Shown here: positions 18,723-26,752 of the stretch, piece after piece
Numbering within the stretch: position 1 is the first letter of the stretch
Layout of the letters: every line of letters starts with the position of its first letter
NCBI GenBank assembly: GCA_963205335.1
Contig: CAUJIM010000031.1
Span: 1-59,355, forward strand
Direction: 5' to 3'
Length of the DNA: 59,355 nt
From: Pseudomonadota bacterium
GTDB lineage: Bacteria > Pseudomonadota > Gammaproteobacteria > Burkholderiales > Burkholderiaceae_C
Notes under the pieces: model-generated
What the model was told of the DNA's origin: nothing
The model's database searches: none
Seen by the model: only the letters and a program-made list of their open reading frames with translations
Position numbers and translations under genes: made by a program

Positions 18723-19535
18723 TCATGCCTTGTTCAGTTGCTGTGCGTAGCCCTTGAGCACTTCCTCGCGCAATTCGCTCCAGATGGCGGCGTGCAGCTC
18801 CAGGAAGCGCGGCTGGGTCTTGACCTCGGCCACGTCGCGCGGGCGCGGCAGGTCGATGGCGAATTCGCCCATGGGGTGCGAGGCGGGGCCCGCGCTCATC
18901 ACCACCACGCGGTCGCTCATGGCGATGGCTTCGTCTAGGTCGTGCGTGATGAAGAGCACGGCCTTTTTCCTGGCGTGCCAGAGGCCGAGGACTTCGTTTT
19001 CCATCAGCTGGCGCGTCTGGATGTCGAGCGCGGAGAAGGGCTCGTCCATCAGGATGATGTCGGGGTCGAGCACCAGCGTCTGCGCCAGGCTGGCGCGCTT
19101 GCGCATGCCGCCGCTCATCTGGTGCGGGTAGCGGTCGCCGAACTCCGCCAGGCCGACGCGGGCCAGCCATTCCTGGGCCTGGGCGCGCGCCTCGCGCTCG
19201 CCGATGCCGCGAAACTGCAGCCCGGCCATCACGTTTTGCAGGCCGGTGCGCCAGGGCATCAGGCTTTCGGCCTGGAACATGTAGCCGGCGCGCCGGTTGA
19301 TGCCGGTGAGCGCCTCGCCGAAGATGCGCACGCAGCCTTCGCTTGGCTCGAGCAGCCCGGCCGCGACGTTGAGCAGCGTACTCTTGCCGCAGCCCGTGGG
19401 GCCGACGACGCTGACGAACTCGCCCGCGCCGACGGTGAGGTGAACACCCTGTACGGCGGTGTAGCGCTGCCCGGGCTGGTCCTTGCTGACGAAGGTACAG
19501 GCGACGCCCTGCAGGGCGATGGCGGGCGTGTCCAC
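18723..19535 (-). CDS. ABC transporter ATPase, SsuB/TauB/NrtD type
   Basis: A 270-residue ATPase with Walker A VGPTGCGKSTLLN, Q-loop AGYMFQAESLMPWRT, the signature MSGGMRKRASLAQTL, Walker B DIILMDEPFSALD and the switch His in FITHDLDEAIAMSDR. The GTG at 19535, 6 bp after the receptor gene's stop, gives the family N-terminus (IALQGVACTF). It energises import through the permease that follows. Confidence 0.92.
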   Translation of the reverse strand: MDTPAIALQGVACTFVSKDQPGQRYTAVQGVHLTVGAGEFVSVVGPTGCGKSTLLNVAAGLLEPSEGCVRIFGEALTGINRRAGYMFQAESLMPWRTGLQNVMAGLQFRGIGEREARAQAQEWLARVGLAEFGDRYPHQMSGGMRKRASLAQTLVLDPDIILMDEPFSALDIQTRQLMENEVLGLWHARKKAVLFITHDLDEAIAMSDRVVVMSAGPASHPMGEFAIDLPRPRDVAEVKTQPRFLELHAAIWSELREEVLKGYAQQLNKA

Positions 19536-19541
19536 GCGGCT

Positions 19542-20567
19542 TCAGCCCTTGGGGTATTTGGCGTTGGCCTTCTTGGCGAACTCGTTGGTGTAGATGGCGT
19601 TCAGGTCCACCTTGGCCGCGGCGATCTTGGGGTCGATGCTGGCCATGGCGCGGAATGCCGTCTGCGGGCCCTTGGCGGGGAACAGGCCGTCGTGCGAGAG
19701 CGCCTGCTGCGCCGCGAGGAAGCCGTCGATGTAGACCGCGCGGTCGCCCAGCAGGTAGCTTTCGGGCACTACCTTGATCACGTCGCTGCCGCCGGCCCGC
19801 TGGATCCACTTGTCGGCGCGCACGATGGCGTTGGCCAGCGCCTGCGCGGTGTGGGGGTTCTTGTCTAGGAAGGGCTGCGGCGCGTACAGGCAGGCGGCGG
19901 GCATGGGGCCGCCGAAGACCTTCTCGGCTTCGTCGAGCCGGCGCGTGTCGGAGATGATCTTCAGGTCGCCCGAGCGCGCCAGCAGCGTGATCACCGGGTC
20001 GAGGTTGGAGATGGCGTCGATCTGCCCGGCACGCATCGCGGCCACCGCGCCGTTGCCCGCGCCGACGCCGACGAAGCTCACGTCGCTGGGCTTGAGCCCG
20101 GCCTTGCCGAGCACGAAGTTGGCGACGATGTTGGTCGAACTGCCCGGCGCGGTCACGCCGATCTTCTTGCCCTTGAGGTCGGCCACGCTCCTGTAGTTGG
20201 GCAGGGTCTTGGGGTTGATGCCGAGCACGATCTGCGGCGCCGCGCCCTGCAGCACGAAGGCGCGCATGGGCTGGCCCTTGAGCTGCATGCTGATAGTGTG
20301 CTCGAACGCGCCCGAGACCACGTCGGCGCTGCCGCCCACCACGGCCTGCAGCGCGCGCGAGCCGCCGGCGAAATCGACGATGGTGACGTCCAGCCCCTCG
20401 TCCTTGAAGTAGCCCAGCTGCTCGGCGATGGTGAGCGGCAGGTAGTAGAAGAGGTTCTTGCCGCCGACCGAGATGGTGACCTTGGTCTTTTCCAGGCCCT
20501 GGGCCCGGCCGAAGGTGGGCAGGGCGGCGGCAGCCAGGCCCGCGGCGATGAGATGGCGTCGTTGCAT
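19542..20567 (-). CDS. ABC transporter substrate-binding protein, NrtA/SsuA/TauA-like (NMT1/THI5 fold)
   Basis: A 341-residue periplasmic receptor. The signal peptide MQRRHLIAAGLAAAALPTFG with two Arg suggests possible Tat export. The mature domain has FYYLPLTIAEQLGYFKDEGL, GGSADVVSGAFEHT, LKGKKIGVTAPGSSTNIVAN and AMRAGQIDAISNLDPV, typical of the aromatic-sulfonate/nitrate/taurine group. The start at 20567 has AGGAGA upstream. It is the first gene of the transporter operon and divergent from maf (84 bp). Confidence 0.9.
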   Translation of the reverse strand: MQRRHLIAAGLAAAALPTFGRAQGLEKTKVTISVGGKNLFYYLPLTIAEQLGYFKDEGLDVTIVDFAGGSRALQAVVGGSADVVSGAFEHTISMQLKGQPMRAFVLQGAAPQIVLGINPKTLPNYRSVADLKGKKIGVTAPGSSTNIVANFVLGKAGLKPSDVSFVGVGAGNGAVAAMRAGQIDAISNLDPVITLLARSGDLKIISDTRRLDEAEKVFGGPMPAACLYAPQPFLDKNPHTAQALANAIVRADKWIQRAGGSDVIKVVPESYLLGDRAVYIDGFLAAQQALSHDGLFPAKGPQTAFRAMASIDPKIAAAKVDLNAIYTNEFAKKANAKYPKG

Positions 20568-20651
20568 CGTTGTGTCTCCTGAGGGTTTGAGAGCCGGAAA
20601 ATCATAGCGCGTGCCGGATCGGCCACGGGCGCGTGCGGGACAATCCGCGCC

Positions 20652-21266
20652 ATGCCCGATTTCATCTACCTCGCTTCCCAGAGCCCGCGCCGGCGCCAGT
20701 TGCTCGAGCAGCTCGGCGTGCGCCATGAACTGCTGCTGGCCAACGCACCGGGCGACGTGGCGGAGGATGCCGAGGCGATCGAGCAGGTGGCGGCGGGCGA
20801 GAGCCCGGGCGCCTACGTGCAGCGCGTCACCGGTCTCAAGCTCGATGCGGCCGTGGCGCGGCGCGAGCGCCGCGGCCTGCCGCCGGCGCCGATCCTGTGC
20901 AGCGACACCACGGTGGCGCTGGGGCGCACGATCTACGGCAAGCCCGAGGGCGCGCAGGACGCGGCGCGCATGCTGGCCGAGCTGGCGGGGCGCGAGCACC
21001 GCGTGCTCACCGCCGTGGCACTGCAGGCGGATGCGCGGCGGCGCCTGTGCGCGCTCAGCGTCTCGCGGGTGCGCTTCGCGCCCATGGACGCGGCGCAGAT
21101 CGACGCCTACGTGGCCAGCGGCGAGCCGCTGGGCAAGGCCGGCGCCTACGCCATCCAGGGCCGCGCGGCGGCGTTCGTCGCGCGCATCGGCGGCAGCTAC
21201 AGCGGCATCATGGGCCTGCCGCTTTTCGAGACGGCGGGTTTGCTGCGCCTGGCCGGCGTCTGGTAG
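20652..21266 (+). CDS. Maf-family nucleotide pyrophosphatase
   Basis: House-cleaning pyrophosphatase that removes non-canonical or methylated nucleotides, with effects on septum formation. The 204-residue protein begins [20 protein letters not shown] (Maf signature). It has the [11 protein letters not shown] catalytic-Asp region, [13 protein letters not shown] and the C-terminal [14 protein letters not shown]. Maf is normally next to rlmH and rng. Here it is split from rlmH by the ABC/sulfatase block and from rng by the encapsulin genes. Confidence 0.95.
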   Translation: MPDFIYLASQSPRRRQLLEQLGVRHELLLANAPGDVAEDAEAIEQVAAGESPGAYVQRVTGLKLDAAVARRERRGLPPAPILCSDTTVALGRTIYGKPEGAQDAARMLAELAGREHRVLTAVALQADARRRLCALSVSRVRFAPMDAAQIDAYVASGEPLGKAGAYAIQGRAAAFVARIGGSYSGIMGLPLFETAGLLRLAGVW

Positions 21267-21319
21267 GCGCGGGCGGTAGACTCAGGACACCGGCGCCTTT
21301 GCCGCCGCCCACGCCTTCG

Positions 21320-22456
21320 ATGCCGCAACCCATCACGCACCTTCCCATGGCCGCTGCTTCCACCTCTTCTTCCTCGAACGGCTCCGCCGCCCCCGAGCCG
21401 CAACCGGTGGTCGAGCCGCAGGGCATGGCGGCGCATTTCGTCGTGCTCGGCATCGTGCCGGGCGAGGCGGCCGAGGCCAGGGTGCGCGCCTTCCTCGGCG
21501 GCGCCGCCGGGCTGGCGCGCAGCGTCGCGCGGCGCGATCCCGAGGAGCGCCTGAGCATGGTGGTGGGCATCGGTTCGCAGGCCTGGGACCGGCTGTTCGG
21601 CCAGCCCCGGCCCGCCGGCCTGCACGTGTTCAGGGAGCTGCGCGGCGAGCGGCACCATGCGCCGTCGACCCCCGGCGACATCCTGCTGCACGTCCGCGCG
21701 ATGACCGAGCGCATGTGCGTCGAGCTGACCATGCAGGCCATGCGGGCGCTGGAGGGCGCGGTGCAGCCGCTGGACGAGGTGCACGGCTTCCGCTACTTCG
21801 ACGCGCGCGCCATGATCGGCTTCGTCGATGGCGTGGAGAACCCCGACGGCCGCGAGGCCCGGGAGGCCACGCTGGTCGGCGACGAGGACCCCGGCTTTGC
21901 CGGCGGCAGCTACGTCGTCGTGCAGAAGTACCTGCACGACATGGCGGCTTGGAACGCCCTGTCCACCGAGGAGCAGGAGCGCGCGATCGGCCGCACCAAG
22001 CACGACAACATCGAGCTGGCGGACGACGTCAAGCCCGCCAATTCGCACGTGGCGCTCAACGTGGTGCAGGACGACGAGGGCAACGAGCTCGCCATCGTGC
22101 GCGGCAACCTGCCGTTCGCCACGCCGTCGCGCGGCGAGTACGGCACCTATTTCATCGGCTACGCGCGCGACCCGGCGGTGACCGAGCTGATGCTGACCAA
22201 TATGTTCATCGGCCGCCCGCCCGGCAACACCGACCGGCTGCTGGACTTCAGCACCGCCGTCACCGGCTCGCTGTTCTTCGTGCCCGCGCAGGCCATGCTC
22301 GAAGCCCTGGGCGACGGCAACCCGCTGGCGGGCGATGCCGCGCCCGTGGCGCCCGTGGCGCCGGCGGACCGGCTGGCCGCCGGCTCGCTGCGGGGCCAGC
22401 CCCAGTCGCCGCCGCCGCGCGCGCCGGCCGAGGGCGAGCCGGGCCCCATGTCCTGA
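21320..22456 (+). CDS. DyP-type haem peroxidase, predicted encapsulin cargo
   Basis: A 378-residue dye-decolorising peroxidase. The distal GFVDGVENPDGRE motif (GxxDG) and the proximal haem His in KPANSHVALNV are present, as is VRGNLPFATPSRGEYGTYFI. The N-terminal 35 residues are Ser/Ala-rich and carry no signal peptide. Near the C-terminus, LAAGSLRG (residues 352-359) resembles encapsulin cargo-loading peptides of the GSLKG/GSLR type. It is followed by a 19-residue Pro/Glu-rich tail rather than ending the protein. The encapsulin gene starts 55 bp downstream, so packaging in a nanocompartment is strongly suggested. The start at 21320 could also be the in-frame ATG at 21347. Confidence 0.93.
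   Translation: MPQPITHLPMAAASTSSSSNGSAAPEPQPVVEPQGMAAHFVVLGIVPGEAAEARVRAFLGGAAGLARSVARRDPEERLSMVVGIGSQAWDRLFGQPRPAGLHVFRELRGERHHAPSTPGDILLHVRAMTERMCVELTMQAMRALEGAVQPLDEVHGFRYFDARAMIGFVDGVENPDGREAREATLVGDEDPGFAGGSYVVVQKYLHDMAAWNALSTEEQERAIGRTKHDNIELADDVKPANSHVALNVVQDDEGNELAIVRGNLPFATPSRGEYGTYFIGYARDPAVTELMLTNMFIGRPPGNTDRLLDFSTAVTGSLFFVPAQAMLEALGDGNPLAGDAAPVAPVAPADRLAAGSLRGQPQSPPPRAPAEGEPGPMS
22373..22396 (+). other. encapsulin cargo-loading-peptide-like motif in DyP
   Basis: Codons for LAAGSLRG. Known DyP cargo carries a similar short hydrophobic-Gly-Ser-Leu motif after a Pro/Ala-rich linker, usually at or very near the end. Here 19 codons follow. Confidence 0.55.
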
Positions 22457-22511
22457 TCCGTTCCCGCACGCGATCCGCCCCGATTCCCCCTTTTCCCGCC
22501 AGGAGCCTTCC

Positions 22512-23321
22512 ATGAACAACCTGCACCGCGAACTCGCCCCTGTTTCCGACGCCGCCTGGGCGCAGATCGAGGAGGAGGTGGCGCGCACCTTCCGCCGCAA
22601 CCTCGCCGGCCGCCGCGTGGTGGACGTGGAGCTGGCCGAGTCGGGCCGGGAGTGCTCGGCCATCGGCACCGGCCACCTGAAGGCGCTGAAGGCGCCGCAG
22701 GACGGCGTGATCGCGCGCCAGCGCATCGTCATGCCGCTGGTGGAGCTGCGCGTGCCCTTCGAACTTTCGCGCGAGGCGATCGACGACGTCGAGCGCGGCG
22801 CCGACGACTCCGACTGGCAGCCCGCCAAGGACGCGGCCGAGCAGCTGGCCTATGCCGAGGACCGCGCCATTTTCCTGGGCTACGCCGCGGCCGGCATCCA
22901 GGGCATCCGCGAGGGCACCTCCAACCCGGTGCTGGCCCTGCCCGCCAGGGCCATGGAATACCCCGACGCCATCGCCGCCGCGCTCAAGCAGCTCAAGCTG
23001 GCGGGCGTGGACGGGCCCTATGCGGCGGTGCTGGGCGCCGAGGCCTACACCGCGCTGCAGGAGGCGAACGACAAGGGCTACCCGGTGCTCAACCACATCC
23101 AGCGCCTGGTCGGCAGCGAGAACATCATCTGGGCGCCGGCCATCGAGGGCGCCTACGTGCTGTCCACGCGCGGCGGCGACTTCGAGCTGAACCTGGGCAG
23201 CGACCTGTCCATCGGCTACCTCGGCCACACCGACGCCAGGGTGCGGCTGTACCTGGAGGAAACGCTCACCTTCCGCCTGCTCACCGCCGAGGCGGTGGTG
23301 GCGGTGCTGCCGAAGAAGTGA
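22512..23321 (+). CDS. family 1 encapsulin shell protein
   Basis: A 269-residue shell protein of HK97-like fold. Family 1 encapsulins assemble into icosahedral nanocompartments around a peroxidase or ferritin-like cargo. Sequence hallmarks are MNNLHRELAPVSDAAWAQIE, ARTFRRNLAGRRVVDV, PFELSREAIDDVERGADD (E-loop region), AEDRAIFLGYAAAGIQGI and the C-terminal FELNLGSDLSIGYLGH, then LYLEETLTFRLLTAEAVV. The length matches T=1 shells. AGGAG lies six bases before the ATG. Together with the upstream peroxidase it forms a compact two-gene operon. Confidence 0.96.
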   Translation: MNNLHRELAPVSDAAWAQIEEEVARTFRRNLAGRRVVDVELAESGRECSAIGTGHLKALKAPQDGVIARQRIVMPLVELRVPFELSREAIDDVERGADDSDWQPAKDAAEQLAYAEDRAIFLGYAAAGIQGIREGTSNPVLALPARAMEYPDAIAAALKQLKLAGVDGPYAAVLGAEAYTALQEANDKGYPVLNHIQRLVGSENIIWAPAIEGAYVLSTRGGDFELNLGSDLSIGYLGHTDARVRLYLEETLTFRLLTAEAVVAVLPKK

Positions 23322-23367
23322 AACGCTCTTCACCAAGCCCGCACCCGCATCCGGCAGGCGCCCGACA

Positions 23368-24849
23368 ATGCAGCGAGACATCCTGATCAACTGGTCGCCG
23401 CAGGACACGCGCGTCGCGGTGGTGGAAAACGGCGCGGTGCAGGAGCTGCACATGGAGCGCACGCTCGAGCGCGGGCTGGTGGGCAACATCTACCTGGGCA
23501 AGGTCTCGCGCGTGCTGCCGGGCATGCAGTCGGCGTTCATCGACATCGGGCTGGAGCGCGCCGCCTTCCTGCACGTGGCCGACGTCTGGCAGCGCCATGA
23601 GAACGGCGAACTGCCGCCGCGCAAGAGCGAGCCGCAGCTGCCGATCGAGAAGCAGGTGTTCGAAGGCCAGTCGCTGATGGTGCAGGTCATCAAGGACCCG
23701 ATAGGCACCAAGGGCGCGCGGCTGTCCACGCAGGTCAGCGTGGCCGGGCGCCTGCTGGTGTTCCTGCCGCAGGACGATCACGTGGGCGTGTCGCAGAAGA
23801 TCCCCTTCGACGAGCGCAACGCCTTGCGCACGCGCCTCACGGCGCTGGTGGGCGACAAGGCCAGCGGCGGGGGCGGTGGCTTCATCCTGCGCACCAACGG
23901 CGAGGACGCGAGCGATGCCGAGCTGGCCGAGGACATCGCCTACCTGCGCAAGACCTGGGCCGGCATCAGGGAGGCGGCGCAGCGCCTGCCGGCGGCCTCG
24001 CTGCTGCACCAGGACCTGAACCTGCTGCAGCGCGTGCTGCGCGACCTGGTGGACGAGCAGACCGCCACCGTGCGCATCGATTCGCGCGAGCAGTTCGCGC
24101 TGCTGCAGGCGTTCGGCGCCGAGTACATGCCCAAGGCGGCGGCCAAGCTGCAGCTGTACCGGGGCGAGCGGCCGATCTTCGACCTGTTCGGCATCGACGA
24201 GGAGATCGCCCGCGCGCTCGGGCGGCGGGTGGAGCTGAAGTCCGGCGGCTACCTGATCGTGGACCAGACCGAGGCGCTCACGACGATCGACGTGAATACC
24301 GGCGGCTACGTCGGCGCGCGCAACTTCGACGAGACCATCTTCAAGACCAACCTGGAGGCGGCGGGCGCGATCGCGCGCCAGCTGCGGCTGCGCAACCTGG
24401 GCGGCATCGTGGTGGTGGATTTCATCGACATGCTGCGGGCCGACCACCAGGAAGCGGTGCTGGCCGAGTTCGGGAAGCAGCTCGCGCGCGACCGGGTCAA
24501 GACCGTGGTCGGCGGGTTTTCTCCGCTGGGCTTGGTGGAGATGACGCGCAAGCGCACGCGCGAATCGCTGGCGCACATGCTGTGCGAGCCGTGCCCCACC
24601 TGCCACGGCGTGGGCGAGGTGAAGACCGCGCGCACCGTCTGCTACGACATCCTGCGCGAGGTGCTGCGCGAGGCGCGCCAGTTCAACCCCAAGGAATTCC
24701 GCGTGATCGCCGCGCCCAAGGTGGTGGAAATGTTCCTCGACGAGGAAAGCCAGCACCTGGCGGGGTTGTCGGACTTCATCGGCAAGCCGATCTCGCTGCA
24801 GGCCGAGAGCGCCATGGGACCGGACCAGTACGACATCGTCTTGATGTGA
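23368..24849 (+). CDS. rng: ribonuclease G
   Basis: Endoribonuclease acting in 16S rRNA 5'-end maturation and mRNA decay. The 493-residue protein has the N-terminal S1-like domain (LVGNIYLGKVSRVLPGMQSA, FIDIGLERAAFLHVADV) and the catalytic DNase I-like region (TIDVNTGGYVGARNFDETIF, GGIVVVDFIDML). A zinc-link CEPCPTCHG follows, with its Cys residues intact. The length is that of RNase G rather than E. It follows encapsulin by 46 bp and may be co-transcribed with it. Confidence 0.97.
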   Translation: MQRDILINWSPQDTRVAVVENGAVQELHMERTLERGLVGNIYLGKVSRVLPGMQSAFIDIGLERAAFLHVADVWQRHENGELPPRKSEPQLPIEKQVFEGQSLMVQVIKDPIGTKGARLSTQVSVAGRLLVFLPQDDHVGVSQKIPFDERNALRTRLTALVGDKASGGGGGFILRTNGEDASDAELAEDIAYLRKTWAGIREAAQRLPAASLLHQDLNLLQRVLRDLVDEQTATVRIDSREQFALLQAFGAEYMPKAAAKLQLYRGERPIFDLFGIDEEIARALGRRVELKSGGYLIVDQTEALTTIDVNTGGYVGARNFDETIFKTNLEAAGAIARQLRLRNLGGIVVVDFIDMLRADHQEAVLAEFGKQLARDRVKTVVGGFSPLGLVEMTRKRTRESLAHMLCEPCPTCHGVGEVKTARTVCYDILREVLREARQFNPKEFRVIAAPKVVEMFLDEESQHLAGLSDFIGKPISLQAESAMGPDQYDIVLM

Positions 24850-24970
24850 ATGGCGTCTGCTTTGTGCCCGTGCATGGCCGTGCCGTTTGACTTGGCTGCG
24901 AGCATGGGGCCTGGGCACCTTCAGCCAAGGTTCGGGCCGTCGAATGAGCGCCCTTGCGCCTTCGGCCCCG

Positions 24971-25357
24971 CTACTGGATCGACAGCGTCAACGTGTAAGG
25001 GGCCGACGTAGCCGATCTCATCGTCTGGTACACGCTGAACTCATAGGTCCGCTTCTCGCTCGTGAACTCGTACTGCTCGCGGTTGTCCACCAATTCTTTG
25101 ATGGTGAAGGCCACCTGCTGCCGCGGCGAGCGCACGGAGATCCGCACGCGTTGGCCCTTGCGGGTGCCGAAGCGGAAACACTCGATGTTCTCGGCCGAGC
25201 CGCTCGGGTCCGCTGGCACGGTGCCTTGCAGCGTGGCAGAGCTTGCGCCGGGCTTGAACTGGATGGCGCGGCACGGCGAGGCCGCTTCCGCGATGCTGCT
25301 CTGCAGCCCGAACGACATTGCGCACGTGGCGAGGAGGGCGGAAAGGAGAAATCGCAT
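24971..25357 (-). CDS. small secreted protein of unknown function
   Basis: A 128-residue protein with a clear signal peptide (MRFLLSALLATCAMSFGLQS, predicted cleavage near AEA/ASPC). The mature part is a single beta-rich domain (CRAIQFKPGASSATLQGTV, CFRFGTRKGQRVRISVRS, YEFSVYQTMRS) that vaguely recalls pre-peptidase C-terminal (PPC-like) domains and has two Cys. The ATG at 25357 follows GGAAAGGAG on the coding strand's complement region less clearly, so the start is chosen because the signal peptide begins there. It is convergent with rng. No function can be assigned. Confidence 0.65.
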   Translation of the reverse strand: MRFLLSALLATCAMSFGLQSSIAEAASPCRAIQFKPGASSATLQGTVPADPSGSAENIECFRFGTRKGQRVRISVRSPRQQVAFTIKELVDNREQYEFTSEKRTYEFSVYQTMRSATSAPYTLTLSIQ

Positions 25358-25540
25358 GTCCGGGTTCTTGCAGGAAATATTTGTTGCATGGTAAGGGGTT
25401 CGGATGTTGGCCCGTATCCCGGCCCCGTCCTGGTCGCAGCAAAGCACCTGGCCAGTTGCTGCAGCCTGAGCGCGGTTGATCGGCGGCAACCGCTGCAAAG
25501 CTGTCTTTCGCAGGTACGCCATTGCTCGCGTTTTTACAAT

Positions 25541-25594
25541 AAAAAACGGCTCTAGCGCTTACCAGTCAAGCGCCAGAAGCTCCTGTTTTCATAG
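25541..25594. repeat. dispersed palindromic repeat overlapping a stop codon
   Basis: Read on the reverse strand: CTATGAAAACAGGAGCTTCT, then GGCGCTTGACTGGTAAGCGC, TAGAGCCG and a T-run. It includes the aminotransferase stop codon (25589-25591). The hairpin followed by Ts makes it a plausible terminator for that gene. Confidence 0.7.
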
Positions 25595-26740
25595 TTTCCG
25601 CAGCCGGGCAAGCGCCTCGCGCAGCGTCTCGTCCTGCTTGGCGAAGCAAAAGCGCACCACGCGCTGGTCGAACCCGTCGGCGTAGAAGGCCGAGAGCGGG
25701 ATGGCCGCGACGCCGATCTCGCGCGTGAGCCACTGGCAGAAGTCGGCGTCGGAGAGGTCGCTCACGGCGGAGATGTCCACGCACTGGAAGAAGCTGCCCG
25801 AGGAGGGCAGGAGCTTGAGGCGCGAGCCCGCGAGCCCTTCGCGGAACAGGTCGCGCTTGGCCTGGTAGAAGCGGCCCAGGCCTTCGTAGCTCGCGGGGCT
25901 GGCCATGTACGCGGCGATGCCGTGCTGCATCGGCGTGTTGACGCTGAAGACGTTGAACTGGTGCACCTTCCGGAATTCGGCGGTGAGCGCGGCGGGGGCG
26001 CAGACCGAGCCGATCTTCCAGCCGGTGACGTGCAGCGTCTTGCCGAAGCTCGACACCACGAAGGCGCGTTCGGCGAGAAGCGGAAAGCGCGCGGCGCTCT
26101 GGTGCTGCTCGCCATCGTAGACCATGTGCTCGTAGACCTCGTCGGAGAGCAGCAGCACGTTGGTGGGGGCGAGCAGCGCCTCGAGCGCGCGCATGTCGGC
26201 CTCGCTCCAGACGCTGGCGCTGGGGTTGTGCGGCGAGTTGATGATGAGGAGGCGCGTGCGCGGCGTGATCGCGGCGGCGATGCCCGCGATGTCCGGCCGG
26301 AAGCTGTGCGGGGTCAGGGGCACGTGCACCGCCACGCCGCCGGCCAGGGCGATGTTGGGCAGGTAGCTGTCGTAGCACGGGTCGAGCACGATGACCTCGT
26401 CGCCCGGGTGCACGCAGGCCAGGATGGCGGTGAGGATGGCCTGCGTCGCGCCCGCGGTGATCGTCACCTCGGCGTCCACGTCGTAGCGGCGGCCGTAGAG
26501 CTGCCCGGTCTTGGCCGAGACGACCTCGCGCAGGCTGCGCACCCCGGCCATGGGCGGGTACTGGTTGTGGCCGGCCCGCATGGCCTGGTTCACGGCCTCG
26601 ACGAGGGCCGGGTCGCAGCCGAAATCGGGGAAGCCCTGGCCGAGGTTGACCGCGCCATGCTCCACGGCGAGCGCGGACATGACGGTGAAGATGGTGGTGC
26701 CGACCTGCGGCAGGCGGCTGGGGAAGGCGGGCGTGGACAT
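25589..26740 (-). CDS. methionine-type PLP-dependent aminotransferase (YbdL-like)
   Basis: A 383-residue fold-type I class I/II aminotransferase, closest in appearance to YbdL/KAT-type enzymes that prefer methionine and aromatic amino acids. It shows VNLGQGFPDFGCDPALVEAV, NQYPPMAGVRSLREVV, VTITAGATQAI, LIINSPHNPSA and SDEVYEHMVYD. The PLP-binding lysine is in SSFGKTLHVTGWKIGSV. It lies 12 bp downstream of the CysB-like regulator on the same strand, pointing to a role in sulfur amino acid turnover. Its last codons come from a dispersed repeat. Confidence 0.88.
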   Translation of the reverse strand: MSTPAFPSRLPQVGTTIFTVMSALAVEHGAVNLGQGFPDFGCDPALVEAVNQAMRAGHNQYPPMAGVRSLREVVSAKTGQLYGRRYDVDAEVTITAGATQAILTAILACVHPGDEVIVLDPCYDSYLPNIALAGGVAVHVPLTPHSFRPDIAGIAAAITPRTRLLIINSPHNPSASVWSEADMRALEALLAPTNVLLLSDEVYEHMVYDGEQHQSAARFPLLAERAFVVSSFGKTLHVTGWKIGSVCAPAALTAEFRKVHQFNVFSVNTPMQHGIAAYMASPASYEGLGRFYQAKRDLFREGLAGSRLKLLPSSGSFFQCVDISAVSDLSDADFCQWLTREIGVAAIPLSAFYADGFDQRVVRFCFAKQDETLREALARLRKL

Positions 26741-26752
26741 GGGCGAGGATTT

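Noticed and set aside
14214..20651. possible integrative element with attachment sites
   Set aside because: No integrase, tRNA target, insertion-sequence transposase or flanking direct repeat is visible; only composition and gene order suggest transfer.
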